Source: Mycobacterium sp. EPa45
GTDB taxonomy: Bacteria > Actinomycetota > Actinomycetes > Mycobacteriales > Mycobacteriaceae
Assembly (NCBI RefSeq): GCF_001021385.1
Contig: NZ_CP011773.1
Location: 5,828,001 to 5,892,000 of the forward strand
DNA: 64,000 nucleotides
Direction: 5' to 3'
The notes under the pieces were generated by a model, which saw nothing but the letters and a program-made list of their open reading frames with translations, did no database searches and was not told the origin of the DNA. The translations under genes were made by a program, and so were the position numbers. This document shows, piece after piece, positions 16,372 through 24,377 of the stretch. Every line of letters starts with the position of its first letter. Positions within the stretch are counted from its first letter, which is position 1.

Positions 16372-17612
16372 CACTTTCCTCCAACAGTCTGGCCGGTGCG
16401 CCGGGGGTGGAAGACCCAGCCGCGCAACAGCACGAAGCGAACGACGGTAGCCATCAGGTTGGCCGCGATCAGCACCAGGAGTTCGACGGCGCGGTGCGGT
16501 TCGCCCATCATGTGCAGCAGCGCCAGTGCGCCGCTGGTCAGGCCCAACCCGATACCGAAGACCACGAATCCCTCGAATTGATGGCGTGCCACGCCGCTGC
16601 GGCCGCGGACTCCGAAGGTGAACCGCCGGTTGGCGGCGGTGTTGGCGATCGCGGTCACCAGCAGCGCGACGAGGTTGGCGCCCTGGGCGCCGATCGGGCG
16701 CAACAGCAGGAACAACAGCAGATAGGCCAGTGTGGAGCCGATGCCGATGGCCGCGAACCGCACGCCCTGGTTCAGCAGTGACTTCGGCGCACCAGCCCGG
16801 CTGCCGAACTGGGCACCGATCGCCTTCACCGGAATCTGCCCAGTACCGAAACCCTTGAGCAAGCGCGCAATTCCCTTCAGATCGGCGATGGCGGTCGCCA
16901 CGATGTCAACACGGCTGTCGGGATCGTCGATCCAGTCGACGGGGACTTCGTGGATACGCAGTCCACTGCGTTCGGCGAGGACCAACAGCTCGGTGTCGAA
17001 GAACCAGCCGGTGTCCTCGACGTACGGCAGCAGCTCCGCGGCGACATCGGAGCGGATTGCCTTGAACCCGCACTGGGCGTCACTGAACTTGGCGGACAAC
17101 GTCGAACGCAGGATCAGGTTGTAGCACCGCGAGATGACCTCCCGCTTGGCTCCACGCACTACTCGCGAGCCGCGGCTCAGTCGCGTCCCGATGGCCAGAT
17201 CCGAATGTCCCGACACCAGCGGTGCCACCAGCGGCGCCAGCGCGGCCAGATCCGTCGAAAGGTCGACGTCCATGTAGGCCAGCACCGGTGCATCTGAGGT
17301 TGACCACACCGCGTGCAGCGCCCGTCCGCGGCCCTTCTGCTCCAGGCGTACCGTGCGCACCTCGGGCAGTTCCTCGGCCAGCCCGGCGGCCACCGAGGCA
17401 GTGCCGTCGATGCTGGCGTTGTCGGCGATCGTGATGCGGAACGAGAACGGGAAGTCCTCGCGCAGGTGGCGGTGCAGCCGGTGGACCGAGTCGGCCAGTA
17501 CGGCCTGCTCGTTGTACACCGGCACGACGACATCGAGCACCGGCACACCGCGGTCGGCGGCGATCAGTGCGGCATTGCGTCGGCGTGCCACGGGGACGTC
17601 GGTGATGGTCAT
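16371..17612 (-). CDS. Bifunctional GT2 polyprenyl-phosphate sugar synthase / GtrA flippase-like protein
   Basis: This 413-residue fusion has an N-terminal GT2 domain like dolichol-phosphate-mannose synthase (VVVPVYNEQ at 28-36; DVD metal site at 115-117; SDAQCGFKAIR). The C-terminal GtrA domain of four membrane helices (about 285-405) includes NTAANRRFTFGVRG. The GT2 part should make a polyprenyl-phosphate sugar, and the GtrA part is thought to help flip or channel such lipids. With the two GT39 enzymes beside it, this gives donor synthesis, translocation and transfer in one operon. It is separated by 44 bases from the upstream GT39 gene. Confidence 0.87.
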   Translation of the reverse strand: MTITDVPVARRRNAALIAADRGVPVLDVVVPVYNEQAVLADSVHRLHRHLREDFPFSFRITIADNASIDGTASVAAGLAEELPEVRTVRLEQKGRGRALHAVWSTSDAPVLAYMDVDLSTDLAALAPLVAPLVSGHSDLAIGTRLSRGSRVVRGAKREVISRCYNLILRSTLSAKFSDAQCGFKAIRSDVAAELLPYVEDTGWFFDTELLVLAERSGLRIHEVPVDWIDDPDSRVDIVATAIADLKGIARLLKGFGTGQIPVKAIGAQFGSRAGAPKSLLNQGVRFAAIGIGSTLAYLLLFLLLRPIGAQGANLVALLVTAIANTAANRRFTFGVRGRSGVARHQFEGFVVFGIGLGLTSGALALLHMMGEPHRAVELLVLIAANLMATVVRFVLLRGWVFHPRRTGQTVGGK

Positions 17613-17656
17613 GCTTTGATAGTCGGCCGTGGCGGTGAGGGCTCAATTTGTGTTTG

Positions 17657-19453
17657 CTATGCGGCAGCTGTGAATCCCGACGACAGGTCGTAGACGGTGA
17701 CGCTGTCGACCTCGCGGGGCGTGAAATTCGCACTCACCCAACGCTGAACCTGCTCGGCCGCGTCACTGCCAGACCGGTTGCCGAACATGAATCCGGGCAT
17801 GTCAGCGCGGATGAACCAGTGGATGCGACGCTGGCTGACGTAGGCCTGGAACTGCTCGAGGGTCGGAGCGGGATCGGTGCCGTTGAAGCCGCCGACGGCC
17901 ATCACCGGCAGGCCGGTCGCAAGCTGATATCCGGCGGCATTGCTCGAACCGACGACGGCGGCGGCCCAGGTGAATTGGCCGGCGTCTTGGCGCAACGACG
18001 CCGTCAGCGCCGCGCCCGGTCGAGGCGCGTCGAACATCCCGCCCGGCGGCCCGCCCTGCCCGCTCGATGGCCCGACCGACGGGATGGCACCGCTATGGGG
18101 CGCCGCGACGGTAGCCAACGAGAACGCGACCGGGCCGGCCAGCGCGGCTACCACGGCCACCGTCCCCACCGCGATACCGACCCGCCGCGGCAGGCGCACC
18201 ACCACAAGCAACAGGAGGGCGCAGCCGATCGCGGTGACCACCACGGCCACCCGAAGCCACGGCATCCACGGCGAATCTCGCTGCAGCAAAAGGTAAGCCA
18301 GCACGCCGGTGATGACAGCCATGCCGGAAAGCGTGGTTGCGGCGCGGATATCGGTGCGGTACCGCCACAGCAGTGCCGTCCCGATCGCCAGGCCGCCGCC
18401 GATTGCCGGGGCCAGCGCCACGGTGTAGTACGGGTGCAGAATGCCGTTGGCGAAGCTGAAGACCACCGCGGTGAGGACCAGCCAGCCGCTCCACAACAGC
18501 AGCGCAGCCCGGGTGATGTCGGTACGCGGCGCGCGGCGGGTGATCACCAACCCCGCCACGATCGCGATGACCGCTGCGGGCAGCAGCCAGGCGATGTGGG
18601 TGCCCATCTCGGCACCGAACAGCCGTGCCCAGCCGACATCGGAGTTCATGTTACCCAGCCCGCCGGTCTCCGCACCGGTGATACGCCCAAGGCCGTTGTA
18701 GCCCAACGTCAATTCGACGATCGAATTATGTTGCGAACCACCGATATACGGCCGCGCTGCCGGCGGCCACAGCGCGACCAGCAGCAGATACCACCCACCG
18801 GACACCACCAGTGCGCCCACGGCCGCCGCCAGCCGAACGAACCGCGTCCGCAACGGCGCGTCGGCAGCGATCAGGAACACCGCGCCCAAGGCAGGCAACA
18901 CCAGGAAGGCTTGCATCATCTTGGCCAGGAAGCCGACCCCGACCGCCACTCCCGCCAGCGGCATCCACCACCACGCGGCGCCGTCGTCTAGTGCGCGCAG
19001 TGTGGCATAAGCGCTCACGACCAGCGAAAGGACCAGTAGCGCATCGGGATTGTTGAACCGGAACATCAGCGCCGCCGCCGGGGTGAGGGCCAGCACCGCC
19101 CCGGCCAACAGTCCGGCCCAGGGCCCGCTGACGCGGCGTACCGCGGCGTAGAGCACCGCAACCGCGGTCACACCGAACAGCGCCTGCGGCACCAGGATGC
19201 TCCAGGGATTGACCCCGAACATGCGAGCTGACAGGCCGGTCACCCACAGTGCGGCAGGGGTTTTGTCGACGGTGATCGCATTGGCTGCGTCGCTGGACCC
19301 GAACAGCCACGCCGTCCAGTTCTCGGCGCCGGCCTGCGCAGCCGCCGAATAGAACGGATTCGCCCAGCCGCTCGCGCCCAGGTTCCACATGTACAGCACG
19401 GCTGTGACTGCCAGCAGCACGCAGGCAGCGCCATAGTGCTTGCGACGAATCAT
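17657..19453 (-). CDS. GT39-family membrane glycosyltransferase, paralogue of 14464
   Basis: This polytopic protein has 598 residues. LGASGWANPFYSAAAQAG and FGSSDAANAITVDKTPAALW align with the same motifs of its neighbour, and FRFNNPDALLVL is conserved in both. About ten to twelve membrane helices are visible. The C-terminal extracytoplasmic domain has ATGLPVMAVGGFNGTDPAPTLEQFQAYV, also shared. The start overlaps the histidine kinase stop by four bases (ATGA), so expression is coupled to the two-component system. The acceptor is unknown; protein O-mannosylation, lipid A-like or glycan modification are all possible. Confidence 0.87.
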   Translation of the reverse strand: MIRRKHYGAACVLLAVTAVLYMWNLGASGWANPFYSAAAQAGAENWTAWLFGSSDAANAITVDKTPAALWVTGLSARMFGVNPWSILVPQALFGVTAVAVLYAAVRRVSGPWAGLLAGAVLALTPAAALMFRFNNPDALLVLSLVVSAYATLRALDDGAAWWWMPLAGVAVGVGFLAKMMQAFLVLPALGAVFLIAADAPLRTRFVRLAAAVGALVVSGGWYLLLVALWPPAARPYIGGSQHNSIVELTLGYNGLGRITGAETGGLGNMNSDVGWARLFGAEMGTHIAWLLPAAVIAIVAGLVITRRAPRTDITRAALLLWSGWLVLTAVVFSFANGILHPYYTVALAPAIGGGLAIGTALLWRYRTDIRAATTLSGMAVITGVLAYLLLQRDSPWMPWLRVAVVVTAIGCALLLLVVVRLPRRVGIAVGTVAVVAALAGPVAFSLATVAAPHSGAIPSVGPSSGQGGPPGGMFDAPRPGAALTASLRQDAGQFTWAAAVVGSSNAAGYQLATGLPVMAVGGFNGTDPAPTLEQFQAYVSQRRIHWFIRADMPGFMFGNRSGSDAAEQVQRWVSANFTPREVDSVTVYDLSSGFTAAA

Positions 19454-20952
19454 GTCTGGGCCGACCTGGGCAGCCGCACCGTGAATTCGGTCAGGCCCGG
19501 CACGCTGTTCAACTCGATGCTGCCGCCGTGGGCGCGCACCACCGCGGACGCGATCGCCAGGCCAAGCCCGGTCGAGCCACCCTTACGGGATCGCGACGTG
19601 TCCCCGCGCGCGAATCGCTCGAACACCTCGGACTGCAGCTCCGCAGGGATGCCCGGACCGTCGTCGACCACCCGCAACACCGCGGCGTCGGGCTCCGCGT
19701 GCAGCGACAACGTGACCGTCGTTCCGGGCGGGGTGTGCGTGCGGGCGTTCGCCAGCAGGTTGGCCACCACCTGGTGCAGTCGCGCGTCGTCGCCGGTGAC
19801 ATACAGCGGATCCGATGGCACGTCGAGGTTCCACTCGTGGTCGGGTCCGGCGATGTGCGCATCGCTGGCGACGTCGGCCGACAGCCGGGAAAGGTCGACC
19901 GGCTCGCGTTCGAGCGGGCGACCGGAGTCCAACCGCGCCAGCAGCAGCAAGTCCTCGACCAAGTTGGTCATGCGCTCGGCCTCGGACTCCACCCGGCCCA
20001 TCGCGTGTGCTACGTCGTCGGGTACCTGGTCCCGTTTGCGTTGTGCCAGTTCGGTATAGCCGCGGATGGCGGCAAGCGGGGTACGTAGCTCATGGCTGGC
20101 GTCGGCGACGAATTGGCGCACCCGGCTCTCGCTGGCCTGCCGCGTCGACAGTGCGGTCGAGATGTGGTCGAGCATCCGGTTCAAGGCGAGCCCCAGGCGG
20201 CCCACCTCGGTATAGGGATTCGCGTCGGCTTCGCGCACGCGCACCGGCAGCTCCACTTCGCCGCGGTCCAACGGCAGGTTCGCCACCTCGCCCGCGGTGG
20301 CCACGACCCGGGTAAGCGGCGCCAGCGCTCGACGGTTGATCAGGATGCCGACGGTGGTGGCCACCGCCAGCGCGGCCGCCGTGACCACCGCGAACGTCAA
20401 TGCCACCCGCAACAACGTCGCGTTGAGATTGCCCAAACTCAGGCCGATCACCAGAGTCTCACCGGTCAGCCTGCTCCGAACCGCGATCACCCGGTAGTCG
20501 CCCAGTTCGTCGAGGTGGCGCGTCACCGGCCGGCGTTGTTCCGCGTTCTGCGTCAGTTCGGCGATGGCGCCGGGCGGTACCTGCACGCGCACGCCGCCCG
20601 GACCGAGCATGCCGGCGTCGCTGGGGGTGCCGTTGGTGAGGACGGCAGCGACCATTCCGATCGGCTGCCCGGGAGCGTCCAGGAACTGCGGCCCGGGCCC
20701 CGGCCGCGGCCACGGCGGCCGGTTCTCGCGCAACGACGGCGGGAGCGGCGGAGGCGGTGGTTCACCGTAGATGATGGCCGAACGGTGGGCGGTCTCGCGC
20801 AGCTGACTGTCGACTTCGCCGATCAGATACTGGTGCAGTGCAAGGATTGTCACCGCGCCGATGCCTAGGCAGACGACCAGCAGCAGGCACAGCTGACCGA
20901 TCAGCAGCCGCGCACTGAGAGACCGGGTGTTAGCTCGCAGGTTTGAGAACAT
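19450..20952 (-). CDS. tcrY: Sensor histidine kinase, TcrY-like
   Basis: This is a 500-residue membrane kinase with transmembrane helices at about 17-40 and 180-205. The extracytoplasmic sensor domain between them contains a proline-rich stretch (65-85). A HAMP domain (about 205-265) is followed by HisKA with phospho-acceptor His287 in DASHELRTP. The ATPase domain has the N box (QVVANLLANARTH), G1 (DDGPGIP) and G2 (STGLGLAI). Its start overlaps the response regulator gene by 23 bases. Position between the Rv3762c-type gene and hisC2 matches tcrY (Rv3764c), so the name rests on synteny and family rather than alignment. Confidence 0.85.
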   Translation of the reverse strand: MFSNLRANTRSLSARLLIGQLCLLLVVCLGIGAVTILALHQYLIGEVDSQLRETAHRSAIIYGEPPPPPLPPSLRENRPPWPRPGPGPQFLDAPGQPIGMVAAVLTNGTPSDAGMLGPGGVRVQVPPGAIAELTQNAEQRRPVTRHLDELGDYRVIAVRSRLTGETLVIGLSLGNLNATLLRVALTFAVVTAAALAVATTVGILINRRALAPLTRVVATAGEVANLPLDRGEVELPVRVREADANPYTEVGRLGLALNRMLDHISTALSTRQASESRVRQFVADASHELRTPLAAIRGYTELAQRKRDQVPDDVAHAMGRVESEAERMTNLVEDLLLLARLDSGRPLEREPVDLSRLSADVASDAHIAGPDHEWNLDVPSDPLYVTGDDARLHQVVANLLANARTHTPPGTTVTLSLHAEPDAAVLRVVDDGPGIPAELQSEVFERFARGDTSRSRKGGSTGLGLAIASAVVRAHGGSIELNSVPGLTEFTVRLPRSAQT

Positions 20953-21664
20953 AACCCGCGCCGCGCAACGTGTGGATCATCGGATCGCGGCCGCTGTCGA
21001 TCTTCTTGCGCAGGTATGAGATGTACAGCTCGACGATGTTGGACCGACCGCCGAAGTCATAGCTCCAAACCCGGTCCAGGATCTGAGCTTTCGACAGCAC
21101 CCGCTTGGGGTTGCGCATGAGGAAGCGGAGCAGTTCGAACTCGGTGGATGTCAGCGAGACCGGTTCACCGGCTCGGGTCACCTCGTGGCTGTCCTCGTCG
21201 AGCACCAGATCGCCGACGACGATCTGTGCGCCACTGTCCTCGGTGGTCACGCCGGTACGACGCAGTAAGGCCCGCAGCCGCAGCACGACCTCCTCGATGG
21301 AGAACGGCTTGGTGACATAGTCATCGCCGCCGGCGGTCAGCCCGGCGATGCGATCTTCCAATGCGTCTTTGGCGGTCAACAGCAGCACCGGCAGTTGGGG
21401 GTTCTGTTCGCGCAGCTTGCGCAGCACGTCCAAGCCGCTCATGTCGGGCAGCATGATGTCGAGGACCACCGCATCCGGACGTGCGCTGCGGGCGGCGGCG
21501 ATCGCCGACGCGCCGTCCGCGGCGGTGGCGATGGTCCAGCCCTCGTAGCGCAGCGCCATCGACACCATCTCGGCCAGCACGGTTTCGTCGTCCACCACCA
21601 GCACCGTGATCGGGTTTCCGTCGGCCCGGCGCATCACCACACGTTCCGCCGCTGAAGAGGTCAT
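20930..21664 (-). CDS. tcrX: OmpR-family response regulator, TcrX-like
   Basis: This is a 244-residue regulator. The receiver domain has acidic pocket DDE (25-27), phospho-acceptor Asp69 in VVLDIMLP, and Lys in TKPFS. The C-terminal winged helix ends with IHTLRGAGYVLKP. GGAG lies about 5 bases before the ATG at 21664. It is the first gene of a five-gene operon: regulator, kinase, GT39, GT2-GtrA, GT39. Direct repeats TTCCTATG, spaced 11 bases, lie 31-49 bases upstream and are the likely autoregulatory site. The name tcrX is assigned by synteny with Rv3765c. Confidence 0.87.
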   Translation of the reverse strand: MTSSAAERVVMRRADGNPITVLVVDDETVLAEMVSMALRYEGWTIATAADGASAIAAARSARPDAVVLDIMLPDMSGLDVLRKLREQNPQLPVLLLTAKDALEDRIAGLTAGGDDYVTKPFSIEEVVLRLRALLRRTGVTTEDSGAQIVVGDLVLDEDSHEVTRAGEPVSLTSTEFELLRFLMRNPKRVLSKAQILDRVWSYDFGGRSNIVELYISYLRKKIDSGRDPMIHTLRGAGYVLKPAS

Positions 21665-21694
21665 GTTCTCCAGTATGGGAGCGGCGATGAGCGG

Positions 21695-21713
21695 TTCCTA
21701 TGGCATTCCTATG
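21695..21713. promoter_or_regulatory. Tandem direct repeat, probable response-regulator binding site
   Basis: TTCCTATG occurs at 21695-21702 and again at 21706-21713, an 11-base period expected for head-to-tail OmpR-family dimers. It lies in the 130-base gap between the divergent tcrX-like gene and the glycine-rich exported-protein gene, so it could control both directions. Confidence 0.6.
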
Positions 21714-21794
21714 CGCCCACTGTGAAACCGCACGCATAGTGAGCGCTGACCGAGGACACAGCGGGCGCACAGCTTGACTGCCCACCGTGGGGGC

Positions 21795-22280
21795 ATGAGT
21801 GTCGAACAGCAGCCCGTATGGGGAGCGCCTGCGGAGCACCCCAAGACCTGGTCAACCCGCACGACTGTGGCTGCGGTCGCAATCGCGGCCGCGCTTGCCG
21901 CGGTCGGTGGCGCGGTGGTGTACGCCGCTACCGGCGGTGGCGGACACGCGGGCGGCCCGCCCGGTTGGGGTGGCGGCGGGCCGGGTGGTCCCGGTGGCCC
22001 GGGTGGCCCCGGCGGCTTTCAGCGGCCGCTGCACGGCGAGAACGTCGTCTCCGACGGCAAGGGCGGATTCACCACCGAACTGACCCAGACCGGCGACGTC
22101 ACCGCCGCGTCGGACACCTCGGTCACCGTCCGCAGCCAGGACGGCTACAGCCACACCTACGTGCTGAACACCGACACCCGTAAGCCGCCGCAACCGCTGC
22201 AAACCGGCAGCCAGGTTTCAGTGAAGGCGACCGAGCAGGGCGGCGCGGCTACAGCGACGGTCGTGATGCCCGCCAGATAA
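21795..22280 (+). CDS. Glycine-rich exported or membrane-anchored protein, divergent from tcrX-like gene
   Basis: This predicted 161-residue protein starts at the ATG at 21795. A single hydrophobic segment (about residues 22-45) acts as signal or anchor. A 40-residue Gly/Pro-rich linker with repeated GGP follows. The C-terminal beta-rich domain of about 90 residues (VVSDGKGGFTTELTQTGDVTAASDTSVTVRSQDGY) looks like the DUF5666-type OB-like fold. The linker is not a PE_PGRS repeat. It shares an intergenic region with the two-component operon and is a candidate target or signal partner of that system (inference). I do not recognise a named orthologue. Confidence 0.72.
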   Translation: MSVEQQPVWGAPAEHPKTWSTRTTVAAVAIAAALAAVGGAVVYAATGGGGHAGGPPGWGGGGPGGPGGPGGPGGFQRPLHGENVVSDGKGGFTTELTQTGDVTAASDTSVTVRSQDGYSHTYVLNTDTRKPPQPLQTGSQVSVKATEQGGAATATVVMPAR

Positions 22281-22287
22281 TCGTTCG

Positions 22288-22680
22288 GTGAACTTTTTCG
22301 AGGTCATCGAGACGGTGGGCAAAGCGATCGACGCGACGGGGGTCGCCGCCATCGCGATCGGAGCGTTGCTCTCCGCTGCGGGTGTGCTCCGGCGCTTGCG
22401 AACCGGCGACGCCTATCGGGCGTTCCGCCAACAGCTCGGACGTTCGATCCTGCTGGGACTGGAACTGCTGGTCGCCGCGGACATCATCCGCACCGTCGCC
22501 GTGACACCGGACGCCCGCAGTGTGGCGGTGTTGGCCGGCATCGTGCTGATCCGGACGTTCTTGAGTTTCTCGCTGGAGCTGGAGATCACCGGCTATTGGC
22601 CGTGGCAGAAAAACCGCCAGCCGCAAGCCACGCCTGACCCCGCCGAGCCGACGCCCGGGACAGCCACGCATCCGCAATGA
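22288..22680 (+). CDS. DUF1622 family membrane protein
   Basis: This is a 130-residue protein starting with GTG, 8 bases after the previous stop. About three hydrophobic helices are present (18-38, 55-70, 80-98), with ILLGLELLVAADIIRTV typical of the DUF1622 family of small inner-membrane proteins. The function is unknown. Its last 95 bases overlap the 3' end of a convergent gene on the other strand, and its tail is proline- and threonine-rich. Confidence 0.8.
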   Translation: MNFFEVIETVGKAIDATGVAAIAIGALLSAAGVLRRLRTGDAYRAFRQQLGRSILLGLELLVAADIIRTVAVTPDARSVAVLAGIVLIRTFLSFSLELEITGYWPWQKNRQPQATPDPAEPTPGTATHPQ

Positions 22681-23017
22681 GCTCACGCAATTCGGCTCGC
22701 CCGATTTCACCGAGACGGCCGGCGCGGACGAGCACCGACGGATGCCCACCGAAATGTTCGGTGGTGAAGAACGGTGAGTTCGGGTCCTGGACGAGGCTGA
22801 GCTTGTCGGCCTCGGACTCCACCCAAAGGATGACATCGGTGTAGCGTTCGCCGGTTTCCGGATCGGCCGCGTCCGGCCGCGGAGTGCGGAAGTACACGAA
22901 CGACTTTCCGCCGACCTGATAGATCGGGTTGCCCTTGGGGCCTTCGATCCGGGTGACGTGCGGCATCGACGCCGCGAACTCGTGGACATCGCTGACCTTC
23001 GCCGGACGGTCATGCAT
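22586..23017 (-). CDS. MmcQ/YjbR family protein
   Basis: This 143-residue protein contains VSDVHEFAASMPHVTR, then KSFVYFRTPRP, ending with ELRELIADAWLSRA. These match the small MmcQ/YjbR double-wing fold, which resembles DNA-binding proteins but has no established biochemical role. It overlaps the DUF1622 gene tail to tail by 95 bases and diverges from the ThrE-type gene. The C-terminal 20 residues past the YjbR fold are poorly conserved-looking and lie within the overlap. Confidence 0.78.
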   Translation of the reverse strand: MHDRPAKVSDVHEFAASMPHVTRIEGPKGNPIYQVGGKSFVYFRTPRPDAADPETGERYTDVILWVESEADKLSLVQDPNSPFFTTEHFGGHPSVLVRAGRLGEIGRAELRELIADAWLSRASARRGQAWLAAGGFSATANSR

Positions 23018-23050
23018 ACCTTGACGCTACCGGTTCGCAATGATGCGGAT

Positions 23051-24367
23051 ATGGACGAAAAGCGGCATGCCCGGCGCACACGGATCTTCGATGCGATCCG
23101 CAAGACTCCCCCGGAACCGCTTGGTCCGCCGGATTCCCACGACCAGGCCGAGGTGGCGGCGATGCTGCGGGAGATCGGTATCGCACTGATCGAGGTAGAA
23201 CAGCCGACGCAGCTGGTGTTTTCACGGCTGATGGAGATCGCCACGCAGTACACCACCCAACCCGTGCGCCTGGTCGTGTTGCCCACTGTGCTGATGATTC
23301 AGGTGGGCACCGTCGGCTATGAGGTCGACACCTCCACGACGTACTCGCTGCAGCTGGACATGGCCGGGCGCATCGACGACATCGCCAGCCTGGCCGCGGT
23401 CGGCGCGATCACCCCCGCTGACGCGATCGCGGCGATATCCCAGGCGCGCAGTCTGCGCCCGCGGTTCGGTCCGGTCACGACCACGCTCGGATATGCCCTC
23501 ACCACAATCGGTTTCGGCATGATCATCAATCCGACCTGGGCATCGCTGCCGGGGTACCTGTTCCTCGGCCTCATCGTCGGGGCAATCGCCCAACTCGGCA
23601 GGCCCTTCCCGTCGCTGAACCCGGTGCTGCCGACCGCGGCGGCGATGATCGTGACGATGCTGGCGACCTGGTTCGTCGCGGACACCGCCAACGACGGCCT
23701 GCTGCGCGTGATCGCCCCAGCACTGGTCGCGATGCTGCCCGGAATGTCGCTGACCATCGGCGCGATGGAGCTGGCCAGCAACCAGCTGATCAGCGGCACC
23801 AGCCGGCTGGTCTACGGCGTCGCCCAGCTGGCGCTGCTGGTGTTCGGGGTGGCATTGGGCGTCCACGTGGCGGGAGAGGTCAGCCCGCAGACTCCGTCGA
23901 CGCAAATGGGTCCGTGGTCGTTGTACGTGGCGATCATCGTGGTGGCGATCGGGCTCTACGTGTATCTATCCGCCCCGCGCGGATCGCTGATCTGGCTCGC
24001 GGCCGCCATCGGAGTTGCACTCGTCGGTCAGGCAATCGCCGGAAAGTTCGTCGCCGCAGCCTATTCCGGCTTCATCGGCGCCTTCCTGACCGTTCCGTTC
24101 GCAATGCTCGCTGCCCGGATCAGAACCTCTCCGCCGGCAATCGTGATGATGCTGGCGGCGTTCTGGGCCCTGGTTCCCGGCGCGCTGAGCTTCGAATCGG
24201 TGAGCGTGGCCGCGACCGGCACCCGCGTCGGCACAGCGAGTCTGGGGGTCACCGGTGCGGCAATCCTGTCGATCGCGTTGGGCACCGTGATTGGCTGGAG
24301 TGTGTTCCATACCATCGACAGCCGGTTGCCGTGGCCGAAAGGATTGGCTCAACCAACCGTACGGTAG
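23051..24367 (+). CDS. ThrE-type threonine/serine exporter family protein
   Basis: The predicted product has 438 residues from the ATG at 23051. The soluble N-terminal ThrE domain (about 35-150) has MLREIGIALIEVEQPTQLVFSRL. Around ten membrane helices follow, with PGYLFLGLIVGAIAQLGRPFPS and LPGMSLTIGAMELASNQLISGTSRLVYG typical of the family. The product is a secondary exporter for threonine, serine or related solutes. An in-frame ATG at 22958 would overlap the divergent YjbR gene and was not used. The last codons lie inside the palindrome that precedes the next operon. Confidence 0.85.
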   Translation: MDEKRHARRTRIFDAIRKTPPEPLGPPDSHDQAEVAAMLREIGIALIEVEQPTQLVFSRLMEIATQYTTQPVRLVVLPTVLMIQVGTVGYEVDTSTTYSLQLDMAGRIDDIASLAAVGAITPADAIAAISQARSLRPRFGPVTTTLGYALTTIGFGMIINPTWASLPGYLFLGLIVGAIAQLGRPFPSLNPVLPTAAAMIVTMLATWFVADTANDGLLRVIAPALVAMLPGMSLTIGAMELASNQLISGTSRLVYGVAQLALLVFGVALGVHVAGEVSPQTPSTQMGPWSLYVAIIVVAIGLYVYLSAPRGSLIWLAAAIGVALVGQAIAGKFVAAAYSGFIGAFLTVPFAMLAARIRTSPPAIVMMLAAFWALVPGALSFESVSVAATGTRVGTASLGVTGAAILSIALGTVIGWSVFHTIDSRLPWPKGLAQPTVR

Positions 24368-24370
24368 GTT
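24351..24370. promoter_or_regulatory. 20-bp near-perfect palindrome upstream of kinase-ACAD-SDR operon
   Basis: AACCAACCGT-ACGGTAGGTT is palindromic at nine of ten paired positions, with the core ACCGTACGGT perfect. It overlaps the ThrE stop and ends 7 bases before the GTG of the phosphotransferase. TACGGT within it could act as a -10. It looks like a TetR- or GntR-type operator, but no regulator is encoded in the operon. Confidence 0.55.
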
Positions 24371-24377
24371 CACCGGG

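Noticed and set aside
21940..22030. Glycine-rich stretch resembling PE_PGRS
   Set aside because: It has GGP-type linker repeats but no PE domain or GGA/GGN array, and it is a short linker after a signal anchor.
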